NCBI RefSeq assembly: GCF_001654495.1
Contig: NZ_CP015849.1
Coordinates: forward strand, 5,869,001-5,933,000
DNA: 64,000 bases
DNA from: Streptomyces sp. SAT1
Lineage (GTDB): Bacteria > Actinomycetota > Actinomycetes > Streptomycetales > Streptomycetaceae
Reading direction: 5' to 3'
The notes beneath the pieces are model-generated. The model was not told where the DNA came from. It saw only the letters and a program-made list of their open reading frames with translations, and did no database searches. How positions within the stretch are numbered: the stretch's first letter is position 1; the number at the start of each line of letters is the position of its first letter. This document shows positions 33,393-44,671 of this stretch, one piece after another. Both the position numbers and the translations under genes were made by a program.

Positions 33393-33833
33393 ATGACCCA
33401 CTTCATCAGCAAGGCGACGACCCGGTGGCTGCGCCGGGCAGTGCCGGCCGCGGCGGTCCTCCTCGCGGGCACGGCGGTCCCGGCCCAGGCGGCCGGGTGG
33501 GCCCGGCACCACGACCGGGGCGACTGGCTCTATGTCACCGTCACCCACGGCGACACCCGTTCCGGCGGCGGCGACACGCGCGGCACCCTGCTGCTGTGCG
33601 ACCCGCCGCACGGCCACGCCCACGCGGCCGAGGCGTGCGCGGAGCTGCGCTCGGCGCGCGGCGACATCCGGGGCATCCCCCGCAAGGACGCGTTCTGTTC
33701 GATGATCTACGCGCCGGTGACCGTGCAGGCGCGCGGCGAGTGGCAGGGCCGCGCGGTCGACTACACGGAGACCTTCGCCAACGGCTGCGAGATGAACGCC
33801 CGGACGGGGGACGTGTTCGCGCTGGACGCGTGA
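33393..33833 (+). CDS. Secreted subtilisin-inhibitor-like (SSI family) protein
   Basis: 146 aa. A signal peptide (RRAVPAAAVLLAGTAVPAQA) ends at AQA-AG near residue 36, leaving about 110 residues, the normal SSI size. LYVTVTHGD, LLLCDPPHGHAHAAEACAEL, FCSMIYAPVTVQARGEWQGRAV and ANGCEMNARTGDVFAL match the family, with four cysteines for two disulfides. The reactive loop CSMIY would put Met at P1, as in SSI, which suits subtilisin-type proteases. Such inhibitors control the cell's own secreted proteases. A hairpin follows at 33865. Confidence 0.88.
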   Translation: MTHFISKATTRWLRRAVPAAAVLLAGTAVPAQAAGWARHHDRGDWLYVTVTHGDTRSGGGDTRGTLLLCDPPHGHAHAAEACAELRSARGDIRGIPRKDAFCSMIYAPVTVQARGEWQGRAVDYTETFANGCEMNARTGDVFALDA

Positions 33834-33864
33834 GCGGCGCGCGGCGGGGCGGGCCTCCCGTACC

Positions 33865-33894
33865 GGTGGCGGCGCGGGCGTCCGCGCCGCCACC
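33865..33894. terminator. Strong hairpin between convergent SSI-like and M14 genes
   Basis: GGTGGCGGCGCGG and CCGCGCCGCCACC form a perfect 13-bp stem with a GCGT loop just before the minus-strand stop codon. It probably serves both genes. Confidence 0.7.
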
Positions 33895-33895
33895 G

Positions 33896-35146
33896 TCAGC
33901 CGGCCACGTCACGGGCGTGGCGGGCCGTCTCCACCACCGTGCGGGACTGGTGCTCCACCTGGTGCTCCAGCGGCACCCAGCGGGCCCGGAACCGGTCGGC
34001 GAAGGCCACGCTCCAGGTCGCCACGAGACGGGCGAGCGCCGGTGCCGCCCGGTCGTCGGCCGCGCGCAGCACCCGCAGCAGCATCGCGGCGGCCCGCAGC
34101 GGCAGCCGCCGGCCGAAGGCGTCCACACTGCCGACGTAGGCCCTGCTCGTGTCGGCGGGCGGGCCGCCCGTCCAGTCCGCCGCCAGCCCCGGCACCACGC
34201 CGAGACCCCAGCGGGCCGCGCGCAGCAGCGGCCCGTCGGCGCCCCGCAGCCGGGGCAGCGCGTCGGCGAGCACCGCCTCCACCGCCCGCGCGTCCCGCAG
34301 CAGCCGGGCGGCCAGCCGCCGCAGCTCCGCCTCGGGCGCGGGGTGCGGTGCGGGGTCGTCGACCAGGTCGCTCGCCCACATCGGGATCTCCACGACCGCC
34401 GTCAGACCGCCGTGGCGGTGCGCGTGGTACCAGGTGCTGTGCCGGGCGTCGTCGGGCAGGCTCGGGTGGGCCAGGGCAGCGCCGGGCGCCGGCATCACCC
34501 GCACCCCGGGCCCGGAGACGGGCCAGCCCGCCGCGTCGCAGGCCCCCGTCTCGATGGGGATGCGCAGCTCCGCCGCCGATTTGCAGAAAGGTTCCGCCAG
34601 ACCGGGCACGTCGCGGGTGAGCTGCACCCAGCTGCCGCCCAGCTCGGTGCCGTGCAGCGTCACCTGGAGGTAGGGGCGCAGCGCGTCGATCACCCCGGTC
34701 AGCGCCCGGGTCTCGGGCGGCAGCCGGCCGGGCGGCAGCACGGACGGCGACCACTCCGGCTGCTCGGCCCCGGCCGGCCGGAAGAAGCCCAGGTGGTAGT
34801 CGAGCAGCGTGCGCGGCGCCGGGGTCACGTGCAGGCTCGCCCCGTCCGGGTCGGCGCAGAGCAGGAAGTGCCAGGAGGTGTCCGCCCGCAGCTCCCGCTC
34901 GTCCCGCACCCGCCGGGCCAGCGCCAGGAGCGTCGAACCGCCCGCGGGCTCGTTGGCGTGCGCGCCCGCGACCACCAGCACGGCCCGGCGGGCGTGCCCC
35001 ACGGACAGCAGGTGCAGCGGCCGGCCCGCCCGGGAGAGACCGACCCGGTCGAGGGCGCACAGGTCCGGCCGGTGCGCGGCCAGCGCTCGGGCACCGGCCA
35101 CCAGTTCGGGCACACTGGGGTAGCGCGTCTCCGGCAGAGGACTCAC
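33896..35146 (-). CDS. M14 family zinc carboxypeptidase
   Basis: 416 aa from GTG 35146. The carboxypeptidase A-like zinc site is visible: GAHANEPAGGS gives the His-x-x-Glu pair and TLHGTELGG the second His, and VVEIPMWAS near residue 270 may give the catalytic Glu. There is no signal peptide, so it acts inside the cell or leaves by another route. After the domain, about 120 helical residues rich in Ala and Arg follow. Its substrate is unknown; family members trim peptides, including cell-wall stem peptides. It has no clear operon partner. Confidence 0.85.
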   Translation of the reverse strand: MSPLPETRYPSVPELVAGARALAAHRPDLCALDRVGLSRAGRPLHLLSVGHARRAVLVVAGAHANEPAGGSTLLALARRVRDERELRADTSWHFLLCADPDGASLHVTPAPRTLLDYHLGFFRPAGAEQPEWSPSVLPPGRLPPETRALTGVIDALRPYLQVTLHGTELGGSWVQLTRDVPGLAEPFCKSAAELRIPIETGACDAAGWPVSGPGVRVMPAPGAALAHPSLPDDARHSTWYHAHRHGGLTAVVEIPMWASDLVDDPAPHPAPEAELRRLAARLLRDARAVEAVLADALPRLRGADGPLLRAARWGLGVVPGLAADWTGGPPADTSRAYVGSVDAFGRRLPLRAAAMLLRVLRAADDRAAPALARLVATWSVAFADRFRARWVPLEHQVEHQSRTVVETARHARDVAG

Positions 35147-35255
35147 CCCCGTACGCGTCCGCCCGGTTTCGCATTCCGCAGTACCCCACGGCCGGTGACG
35201 GCTGTCAAGGGCATGCTCGACGGCGGACCGGGCACCCCCTCCCGGCGCCCCGCGC

Positions 35256-37622
35256 TCAGTCCTCGCCGGCCGGTCCGCCGACCCGTTCCAGCAGCGCCAC
35301 CGGCAGCGCCGCGAACAGCTCCGCCACGCGCGCGTGCCCCTCGAAGTGCCGTCCCGGAGCCAGGACGTCCGCCCAGCGGCCCGGCGGCAGCGGCAGCCGG
35401 GTGCCGCGCCAGCCGCCCGCCTCCGCCAGGCGCAGCGACAGCCGGGTCACGGCCGTGACCACCTCACCGGAGCGTGTGAAGGCCGCGCAGTGCTCCGCCG
35501 CCGGGCCCTCGGCGCGCAGCGGCTCGTACGTCCCCGCGGCGCCGAACACCTCGGGCCGGCGCGCCCGCAGCCGCAGCGCCGCCGCCGTCAACGCGCCCTT
35601 GACCCCCGCGTCGGCGGGCGGCAGGTCCACGGGCCGCCGGTTGTCCGGGTCGACCAGCGCCTGGTACTCGGCCTCCGTGCCCTGGTAGAGATCGGGCACG
35701 CCCGGCATCGTCAGGTGCACCAGGGCCGTGCCCAGCACATTGGCCGCGACATGGGCCTCCAGCTCGTCGCGGAAGGCGCTCACCCGCGCGCCCGGCGCCC
35801 CGCACGGCCCCTCGGCGACGAACCGCTCCACCGCCTTCTCGTACGCCGCCTCGCGCTCCGTCCAGCTTGTGTACAGACCCGCCTCGCGCACATGCTTCAG
35901 CAGCGCGCCGCGCACCCGCTCCGGATCGGCGGGACCCAGCCCGAACACCGTCTGCCAGGCCGCCCACGCCAGTTGCGCGTCGGGCACGAGCGCGTCCTCG
36001 CCGGTCACCTCGGCCAGCAGCCGTGCCCAGCGCCCCGGGCACTGGGTCAGCACGGTCAGGGCCGCCCGCACGTCCGCGCTGCGCTTGGTGTCGTGCGTGG
36101 TGACCACCGTCCCGGTCCCGGGCCAGTCGCGCTGCACGCGCGCGCAGTACGCGTGGAAGTCCTCGGGCGGCACGGCCGGGCGCCCCGGGTCCCCGCCGAC
36201 CTCGTTGGCCGACAGCAGCGGCACGTACCGGTAGTACGCGGTGTCCTCCACGGACTTCGCGCGCAGCGCGGAGGCGGCCTGCGCGAACCGGGTCCGCAGC
36301 TCCGCCGCCCCCGCCCCCTCGCCGGCCCGGCCGACCACCAGGTCGCGCACCACGTCCACGGCGTCGGCCTCCTCGGGCACGGCGAAGGCGAGCCGGGCCC
36401 GTCCGGCGGCCTCCTCGGTGACCACCGAGGCCGCGTCCACGGAGGCGTAGGGCCGGTACACCTCCAGACGGACCAGCAGCTCCTGGAGCGCGGTGCGCAG
36501 CGCCCACGGCGCGCGGTCGCGCAGCGCCGGGTCGGGCGCGGACGAGCACACCCGGTCCGCGGCGCGGGTCAGCCGCGCGCTCTCGGCGGCCAGCTCGTGG
36601 CCGATCACCTGGTACGCGGCCCGCCGGACCGTGGCCGCCCAGTCGCCGCCGCGGTCGGTCTGCGGGGCGGCGAAGCTCCGGTAGTGGTCCAGCAGTTCGT
36701 CCGCGCCGGCCGGATCGGTGAACAGCCCGTCGACGTGCCGCAGGGCGTCGTACCCGGTGGTGCCAGCGACCGGCCAGGAGGGCGGCAGGTGCTCACCCGC
36801 GGAGAGGATCTTCTCCACCACCGTCCAGCGGCCGCCGCTCGCCCGGTGCAGCCGGGCGAGGTAGCCGTCGGGGTCGGCGAGGCCGTCGGGGTGGTCGATC
36901 CGCAGCCCGTCGACCACGCCCTCGCGCAGCAGCTGGAGGATCTTGCCGTGGGTCGCGGCGAACACCTCCGGGTCCTCCACCCGCACCCCGATCAGCTCCG
37001 AGATGCTGAAGAAGCGGCGGTAGTTCAGCTCCGTACGGGCCAGCCGCCACCACACCGGCCGGTACCACTGCGCGTCCAGCAGCTCCGGCAGCGGCAGGTG
37101 CGCGGTGCCCGCCCGCAGCGGGAAGGCGTGGTCGTAGTAGCGCAGCACGTCGCCGTCCGCCTTCAGCTGCCCGGCCTCCGCGCCGACCGGGCCGCCGAGC
37201 ACCGGCAGCAGCACCTTGCCGCCCCCGGCCTCCCAGTCGATGTCGAACCAGCGGGCGTACGCGGACGCGGGACCCTTCCGCAGCACGTCCCACAGGGCGG
37301 GGTTGTGCCGCGGGACCATCGCCATGTGGTTCGGCACGATGTCCACGATCAGGCCGAGACCGTGCTCCCGCGCGGTGCGCGCCAGCGCGCGCAGCCCCTC
37401 CTCGCCGCCGAGTTCGCCGCGCACCCGCGAGTGGTCCACCACGTCGTACCCGTGCGGCGAACCCGGGACGGCCTCCAGGACGGGGGAGAGGTGCAGGTGC
37501 GAGACGCCGAGCGACGCCAGGTACGGCACGGCCGCCGCGGCGGCCTCGAACGGGAACGCGGGCTGGAGCTGGAGCCGGTAGGTGGCCGTGGGCACGGCGG
37601 GTACGGGGTGCTCGGGTGTCAT
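35256..37622 (-). CDS. treY: Malto-oligosyltrehalose synthase
   Basis: 788 aa, full length. TreY turns the reducing end of a maltodextrin into an alpha,alpha-1,1-linked trehalose unit, which TreZ then releases. The start TYRLQLQPAFPFEAAA and YLASLGVSHLHLSPVLEAVPGSPHGYDV are typical. The GH13 regions are LGLIVDIVPNHMAM, VDGLRIDHPDGLADP (nucleophile Asp), WTVVEKILS (Glu) and VVTTHDTKRSADVRA. MPGVPDLYQGTE near the C-terminus is the usual TreY end. It is divergent from the MFS gene with an 80-bp gap. Confidence 0.97.
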   Translation of the reverse strand: MTPEHPVPAVPTATYRLQLQPAFPFEAAAAAVPYLASLGVSHLHLSPVLEAVPGSPHGYDVVDHSRVRGELGGEEGLRALARTAREHGLGLIVDIVPNHMAMVPRHNPALWDVLRKGPASAYARWFDIDWEAGGGKVLLPVLGGPVGAEAGQLKADGDVLRYYDHAFPLRAGTAHLPLPELLDAQWYRPVWWRLARTELNYRRFFSISELIGVRVEDPEVFAATHGKILQLLREGVVDGLRIDHPDGLADPDGYLARLHRASGGRWTVVEKILSAGEHLPPSWPVAGTTGYDALRHVDGLFTDPAGADELLDHYRSFAAPQTDRGGDWAATVRRAAYQVIGHELAAESARLTRAADRVCSSAPDPALRDRAPWALRTALQELLVRLEVYRPYASVDAASVVTEEAAGRARLAFAVPEEADAVDVVRDLVVGRAGEGAGAAELRTRFAQAASALRAKSVEDTAYYRYVPLLSANEVGGDPGRPAVPPEDFHAYCARVQRDWPGTGTVVTTHDTKRSADVRAALTVLTQCPGRWARLLAEVTGEDALVPDAQLAWAAWQTVFGLGPADPERVRGALLKHVREAGLYTSWTEREAAYEKAVERFVAEGPCGAPGARVSAFRDELEAHVAANVLGTALVHLTMPGVPDLYQGTEAEYQALVDPDNRRPVDLPPADAGVKGALTAAALRLRARRPEVFGAAGTYEPLRAEGPAAEHCAAFTRSGEVVTAVTRLSLRLAEAGGWRGTRLPLPPGRWADVLAPGRHFEGHARVAELFAALPVALLERVGGPAGED

Positions 37623-39068
37623 GCGATGCTACGTACCCGCCTGGCCCGGTTTCGTGTCATCGGTCCGTCCACGTGCGCGGTGTGAATGGCTAGCTTCGGA
37701 CGATGACCACAGTGCGGCGGCGCGGCGCCCGGGAGACCTACCGTGACGTGATCGGCCTGACCGGACCGCTGCTTCCTGCGGTGTCGTTCCCCGGGCGGCT
37801 GCCCACGGCCACCATCCAGTTCGGCAGTGTGCTGCTGGTCGCCCGGACGAGTGACTCGCTGGCCGCCGCCGGATTGACCGGAGGAGCGCTCGCCCTCGGG
37901 CAGGTCTCGTGCGGGCCCCTCGTGGGGCGGCTCGCCGACCGGCACGGACAGCGCGCCGTCGTGCTGCTGTTCGCCTGGGCCAACGCGGTGGCGATCACCG
38001 CGCTGGTCGCCGGGGCGCTCGCGGGGCTCGGCGCGCCCGCGCTCGCGCTGCTGGGCGCGCTCGCGGGCGCGACCGTACCGCTGATCGGCCCGCTGGCCCG
38101 CGCCCGCCTCGTCGCCCTCGCCCGCGGGGCCGGGGCGTCCGAGGACACGGTGGGCGCGGCGCTCTCCTTCGAGAGCACCCTCGACGAGATCTCGTTCGTC
38201 CTCGGCCCCGCCCTGGTCGGTGTCGCCTCGGTCCTCGCGCACCCGGCGTACGCCCTGGGCGCGGCGGCGGTGCTGGTGGCGGTGTGCGGCACCGGCTTCG
38301 CCCTGCACCCGACGGCCGCGGCGACCCGCCCGGCCGCCGGCGGCCACCGGGCCGCCACGCGCGCGCGTGGCGGACGGCCGCCCGTCCTACGCGCGCGTGC
38401 CGGGCGGAGGGCCGACGCACGCGCGCGTGCCGGCCGCGGCGAGGACACCGGCCGTCGTCCGCGCATGCCGCGCGCCGTGCACGCGCTGCGGGCGGCGCTG
38501 GCCCTTCAGGGGGCGATGTTCGGCGCCTGCCAGGCGGGCATCACCGCGCTGACCGGGCGGCTGGGCCACGAGGACCAGGCCGGTCTGGTGTACGCCGCCA
38601 TGGGGGTGATGAGCGCGGTCGCCGGGCTGTCCATGGCGGCGTTGCCCGCGCGCTTCGGGCTGCGGGCCAGATGGCGGACGGCCACGGCGGCGGCGTTCGC
38701 GCTGTCCCTGCCGCTCCTGGTCACCCATGGCCTGGCCGCGCTGTACACCGTGGTGACCGTGCTCGGGGTGGCCTACGCCCCGCATCTGATCACGGTGTTC
38801 GCGCTGACCGAGCGCGCGGTGCCGCCCGCCCGGCTCGCCGAGGCGATGGCGTACGCGACGAGCGCGATCGTCGCCGGGCAGGCCGTCGCCGTCGCCGTCT
38901 GCGGCCGGCTGGCCGGTGCCCACGGGCCCGGCGCCGCCTTCGCCGTGGCGAGCACGGCGGCCGCGCTCGCCGCGGTGCTCGCGCTGGCGGCGCGGCCGGT
39001 GCCCCGCGCGCCCGCCTCGCCGGACATCCTCCTCGCGCGCGTGGGCGCCGACGACCGCGCCCGGGGGA

Positions 39069-41186
<2,118 letters not shown>

Positions 41187-41517
41187 GGACACGACCCTCT
41201 GTGGTGTGCGGCGCCCCGGGTGGCGCCCCTGGCCCGAGTGTCCCCGAAAGTGCGCCCGCCACCTATGACTTCGCCACGGGTGCGTCGTCCCGCCGCGTTC
41301 TGTCCGAAGCTGTTCGAAAACCCCGGCGCCCGGTCCGCCGGCCGCGTCAACCCCGTGAATCCGCTCACTGTGCCGACCGCCGCGGCCGGAACACGTGAGT
41401 GAGCGGGGGAAGTTGGGAAAGGAGCTGTCCATCCGGCTGCACCCGGTACCGCTCCCGGAGTACCCTTCCTTGATCGTTGGGACGGGGATGCTCGGGGGAG
41501 CGGAAGGCGGTGCACGG
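41187..41517. other. 331-bp divergent region between treX and the SAV2148-family gene
   Basis: No separate gene is seen. The plus-strand frame can be read upstream to GTG 41395, but residues 1-41 are not conserved-looking. A weak promoter, TGCACC then TACCCT with 17 bp between (about 41438-41466), suits a start at 41518. Confidence 0.4.
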
Positions 41518-42777
41518 GTGGGCTCGGGAGGCCTGGAGCTTCCCCCTGGTGACGAGGGTCACGAGGGGAACTCCGCAGACGTCCCGCCCGGCGCGGTGTC
41601 CCTGGCCCGGCCGATGGACGCGGGTGCCATCGGCCCGGAGCTGGACTGGGACGCGGACGCCTGGCGCGAGGTGCGCACCCGCGCCCAGCGGGCCGGCCGG
41701 GCCTACATCTGGCTGAACCTCGTCGAACAGCGGCTGCGCTCGGTCGTCTCGGCCGTGCTGCGGCCCGTCTACGAGCCCGTCCACGGCGACGACTGGGTGG
41801 TCGCCGCCGCCGGACCGGCCGGGCAGGAGTGGGTGCAGCGCGCCGTCGCGGTCCGGGAGGTCAGCCGCCGCAAGGGCTATCTGCTCGACCCGGCCGACGA
41901 CAATGTCATCAGCTTCCTCACCCTGCCCCAGCTGCGCGAGCTGATGGTGCAGCACTGGCCCTGCTTCGAGCCGTACCTCGACGAGCGCCGGGACGTCGAA
42001 CTCGCCCTGGACGAGCTGGAGGTCACCCGCAACGTCGTCTCGCGCAACCGCGCCCTGTCCAAGGCCGTGCTCAGCCAGGCCGAGCGCGCCTCCGCGCGGC
42101 TGCTGGAGATCCTCGGCACCGGCGGCGACGTGCCCTCGGCCCGGCGGCTGCCGGTGGACGCCGTGGAGGACCTGGTCGGCGACCGGTACGCGGACGTGGT
42201 CGCCGTGCACCCGGACCGGGTGCGGCTGCTGCGGCAGTTCCCGGCCGAGGACATCTTCGGCGGCGCCCGCCGCCTGGACGCCATCGGCATCGGCCTGAAC
42301 CTGCTGGTGCAGAACTTCTCCGGCCGCCGCCTGGTGCGGCTGGCCGAGTCCGGCTGCCGGGTGCGGCTGCTGTTCCTGAACCCGGCCTCCAGCGCGGTCA
42401 AGCGGCGCGAGCGGGAACTGGGCCTCAAGCGCGGCGAGCTGAGCCGGTCGGTGGAGATGGGCATCCTGCACATGCGCCGGGTGCGCTCCCGGCTGCGTGA
42501 TCCGGACGCCTTCGAGATCCAGGTCTACGACGAGACACCGCGCCTGACGGCCTACCTGGTGGACGGCGACGGATCCGACGGCGTCGCGGTCGTCCAGTCG
42601 CACCTGCGGCGCAGCCGGGGCATGGAGGCGCCGGTGTTCGTGCTGCGCAACGGGAACAAGCACGGGAACAGGACGGTCAAGCCGGACGAGGTGGGCGAGG
42701 TGGGCGAAGGCGGACTCTTCTCCACCTACCGCGAGGAGTTCGAACTGATGTGGACCGATTCGCGCCCAGTGTCCTGA
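41518..42777 (+). CDS. SAV2148-family HEPN domain protein
   Basis: 419 aa from GTG 41518 (GGAAGG upstream), beginning VGSGGLELPPGDEGHEG, which I recall as the family start; GTG 41395 would add 41 residues. The N-terminal half (35-200) is helical with the HEPN region (RAGRAYIWLNLVEQRLRSVV ... LEVTRNVVSRNRALSKAVL). HEPN RNases carry R-x(4-6)-H; here the motif reads RNVVSRN, with Asn where His is expected. The C-terminal half (GIGLNLLVQNFSGRRLVRLA ... VRLLFLNPASSAVKRRE) resembles DUF5919/phospholipase D-like effector regions but without a clear HKD motif. Function unknown; conserved in Streptomyces. The exonuclease gene is 99 bp downstream. Confidence 0.85.
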   Translation: MGSGGLELPPGDEGHEGNSADVPPGAVSLARPMDAGAIGPELDWDADAWREVRTRAQRAGRAYIWLNLVEQRLRSVVSAVLRPVYEPVHGDDWVVAAAGPAGQEWVQRAVAVREVSRRKGYLLDPADDNVISFLTLPQLRELMVQHWPCFEPYLDERRDVELALDELEVTRNVVSRNRALSKAVLSQAERASARLLEILGTGGDVPSARRLPVDAVEDLVGDRYADVVAVHPDRVRLLRQFPAEDIFGGARRLDAIGIGLNLLVQNFSGRRLVRLAESGCRVRLLFLNPASSAVKRRERELGLKRGELSRSVEMGILHMRRVRSRLRDPDAFEIQVYDETPRLTAYLVDGDGSDGVAVVQSHLRRSRGMEAPVFVLRNGNKHGNRTVKPDEVGEVGEGGLFSTYREEFELMWTDSRPVS

Positions 42778-42876
42778 ATCATCCCGCCGGTAAGCGGAAC
42801 GCGCTCCTCGCGTTGTCAGTGGCCCGTGCGAAGGTGGGGACCACTGGGGGAAGCACCACCGAGAAGGGGGGCCGCC

Positions 42877-43599
42877 ATGGGCTGGCACCAGGAGCTGCTG
42901 ATCGGCTTCGACCTGGAGACGACCGGGACGGATCCGCACGAGGCGCGCATCGTCACGGCGGCCGTGATCGAGGTCAGAGGAGGAGAGCCGCTCGGCCACC
43001 GGCAGTGGCTGGCCGACCCGGGGGTCCCGATCCCCGAGGAAGCGGTCGCCGTGCACGGCATCAGCAATGAGCGGGCCGCCGCCGAGGGCGCCCCGGCCGA
43101 CCGGGTCGCCGACGCGGTGGCGGAGGCGCTGACCGGGTACTGGAAGACGGGCGTGCCCGTCGTGGCGTACAACGCGGCCTTCGACCTGACCCTGCTCGCC
43201 GCCGAACTGCGGCGCCACGGGCTGCCGTCGCTCGGCGACCGCCTGGGCGGGGCCGAGCCGGGCCCGGTCGTCGACCCGTACACCATCGACCGCTCGGTCG
43301 ACCGCTACCGACGCGGCAAGCGCACCCTCCAGGCCGTCTGCACGGAGTACGGCGTGGTCCTCGGCTCCGCGCACGACGCCTCGGCGGACGCGCTCGCGGC
43401 GGCCCGGCTGGCCGGGGCGATAGCCGGCCGCCACCCGAAGGTCGCGGCCCTCGGCCCGGCGGAGCTGCACCGCCGTCAGATCGAGTGGTACGCGGCCTGG
43501 GCGGCGGACTTCCAGAGCTTCCTGCGCCGCAAGGGCGACGCGGGAGCGGTGGTCGACGGGACCTGGCCGCTGCGGCAGCCCGCGGGCGAGACCGTCTGA
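42877..43599 (+). CDS. DEDDh 3'-5' exonuclease (DNA polymerase III epsilon-like)
   Basis: 240 aa from ATG 42877 with GAGAAGGGGG upstream. The three exonuclease motifs are complete: IGFDLETTGTD (Asp and Glu of Exo I), VAYNAAFDLTLLAAEL (Exo II) and GSAHDASADALAAARL (Exo III with His and Asp). Such proteins remove nucleotides from 3' ends in proofreading or repair, or degrade small RNA. There is no polymerase-binding part that I can recognise. The last 45 residues, with IEWYAAWAADFQSFLRRKG, are typical of the streptomycete version. Confidence 0.93.
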   Translation: MGWHQELLIGFDLETTGTDPHEARIVTAAVIEVRGGEPLGHRQWLADPGVPIPEEAVAVHGISNERAAAEGAPADRVADAVAEALTGYWKTGVPVVAYNAAFDLTLLAAELRRHGLPSLGDRLGGAEPGPVVDPYTIDRSVDRYRRGKRTLQAVCTEYGVVLGSAHDASADALAAARLAGAIAGRHPKVAALGPAELHRRQIEWYAAWAADFQSFLRRKGDAGAVVDGTWPLRQPAGETV

Positions 43600-43654
43600 C
43601 GGCCTCCGGGGCGACAAGAACGGCGCGCGGAGGGGCGGGGCGCGCCGGGGCGGC

Positions 43655-44521
43655 TCAGAAGGGGTACCAGCGCACCGACTCGTCCCCGTCCCGCAGCGAC
43701 GCCACCCGGCGTTCGAACTCGGCCAGCGCCCTGGGGTTGCTCGGCGCGTGCTGGGCGACCCAGGCGCAACTGGCCGTCTCCCGCGCCCCGCGCAGCACCG
43801 TGCACCCCGCCCACTCCCGTACGTCCCAGCCGTAGCCCGAGGTGAAGGAGTCGTAGGCGGCGGCGGGCAGCCCGTAGCGGTCCCGGGACAGCGCCAGCAC
43901 CACCAGGTCGTGCTCGCGCAGGTCGAAGGAGAAGGTCTCCAGGTCGACCAGGACCGGTCCGTCCGGGCCGATGTGCACATTGCGGGGCAGCGCGTCGCCG
44001 TGGATCGGGCCGGGCGGCAGCTGCGGGGCGAGCGCGGCGGCGGCCGGGGCGAAACCGTCGCGACGCTCGCGCAGATACGCCGCGTCCGCCGGGTCGATCG
44101 CGTCGCCCGCGAGCCGCAGCCAGCGCTCCACCCCGCCCAGCAGTTCGCGCGGCGGCAGCGGGAAGTCCGGGGCGGGCAGGGCGTGGACGGCCCGGAGCAG
44201 GGGAGCGAGGTCACCCGGCTCGGCCGGACGCACCGGATCCGGGAGCCGGTGCCACACGGTCACCGGATGACCCTCGACGAGCCGCGCCCGCGGGTCGGCC
44301 GCCCGGACCGCGGGCACCCCGGCCCCGGCCAGCCACTCGGCCACCGCCAGCTCGCGGCCGGCCCGGTCGAACAGTTCGGCGTCGCGGGCCACCTTGACCA
44401 CCAGGTCACCGGCGGCGAACACCGCGTTCTCGCCCAGCGCCAGCAGCCGCGCCCCGCGCGCCGCCGGGACCGGCAGCACCCCGGCCGCGACCAGCACCTC
44501 GCGCGCCCTCGCCTCGTCCAT
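43655..44521 (-). CDS. APH-family kinase (second aminoglycoside phosphotransferase-like gene)
   Basis: 288 aa from ATG 44521, set by GGAGG 8 nt upstream. The N-lobe has LLALGENAVFAAGDLVVKVAR with the nucleotide-binding Lys. The catalytic loop is GPIHGDALPRNVHIGPDGP, and the metal Asp is in VLVDLETFSF, so the kinase set looks complete. The substrate is unknown. It is divergent from the sugar transporter (150 bp) and converges with the exonuclease. It shares little besides the motifs with the APH-like gene at 29793. Confidence 0.88.
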   Translation of the reverse strand: MDEARAREVLVAAGVLPVPAARGARLLALGENAVFAAGDLVVKVARDAELFDRAGRELAVAEWLAGAGVPAVRAADPRARLVEGHPVTVWHRLPDPVRPAEPGDLAPLLRAVHALPAPDFPLPPRELLGGVERWLRLAGDAIDPADAAYLRERRDGFAPAAAALAPQLPPGPIHGDALPRNVHIGPDGPVLVDLETFSFDLREHDLVVLALSRDRYGLPAAAYDSFTSGYGWDVREWAGCTVLRGARETASCAWVAQHAPSNPRALAEFERRVASLRDGDESVRWYPF

Positions 44522-44671
44522 GTCGCCCGCCTCCGTGTCCGCCCGGATCCCGTTCTCCGCCGGACAGTGTCGCATTCGTACAGGTGGGAGCGTGTGCGCG
44601 GGCTCTTGACGGGGCACCGCGCCTTCACGACCATGACCGGGCCCGCCCCGGCCGACCAGGGGGTTGATCAC

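Noticed and set aside
38355..38435. Three CGCGCGCGTG motifs as a regulatory array
   Set aside because: They lie inside the MFS gene and simply encode an Arg/Ala-rich loop between two membrane helices.
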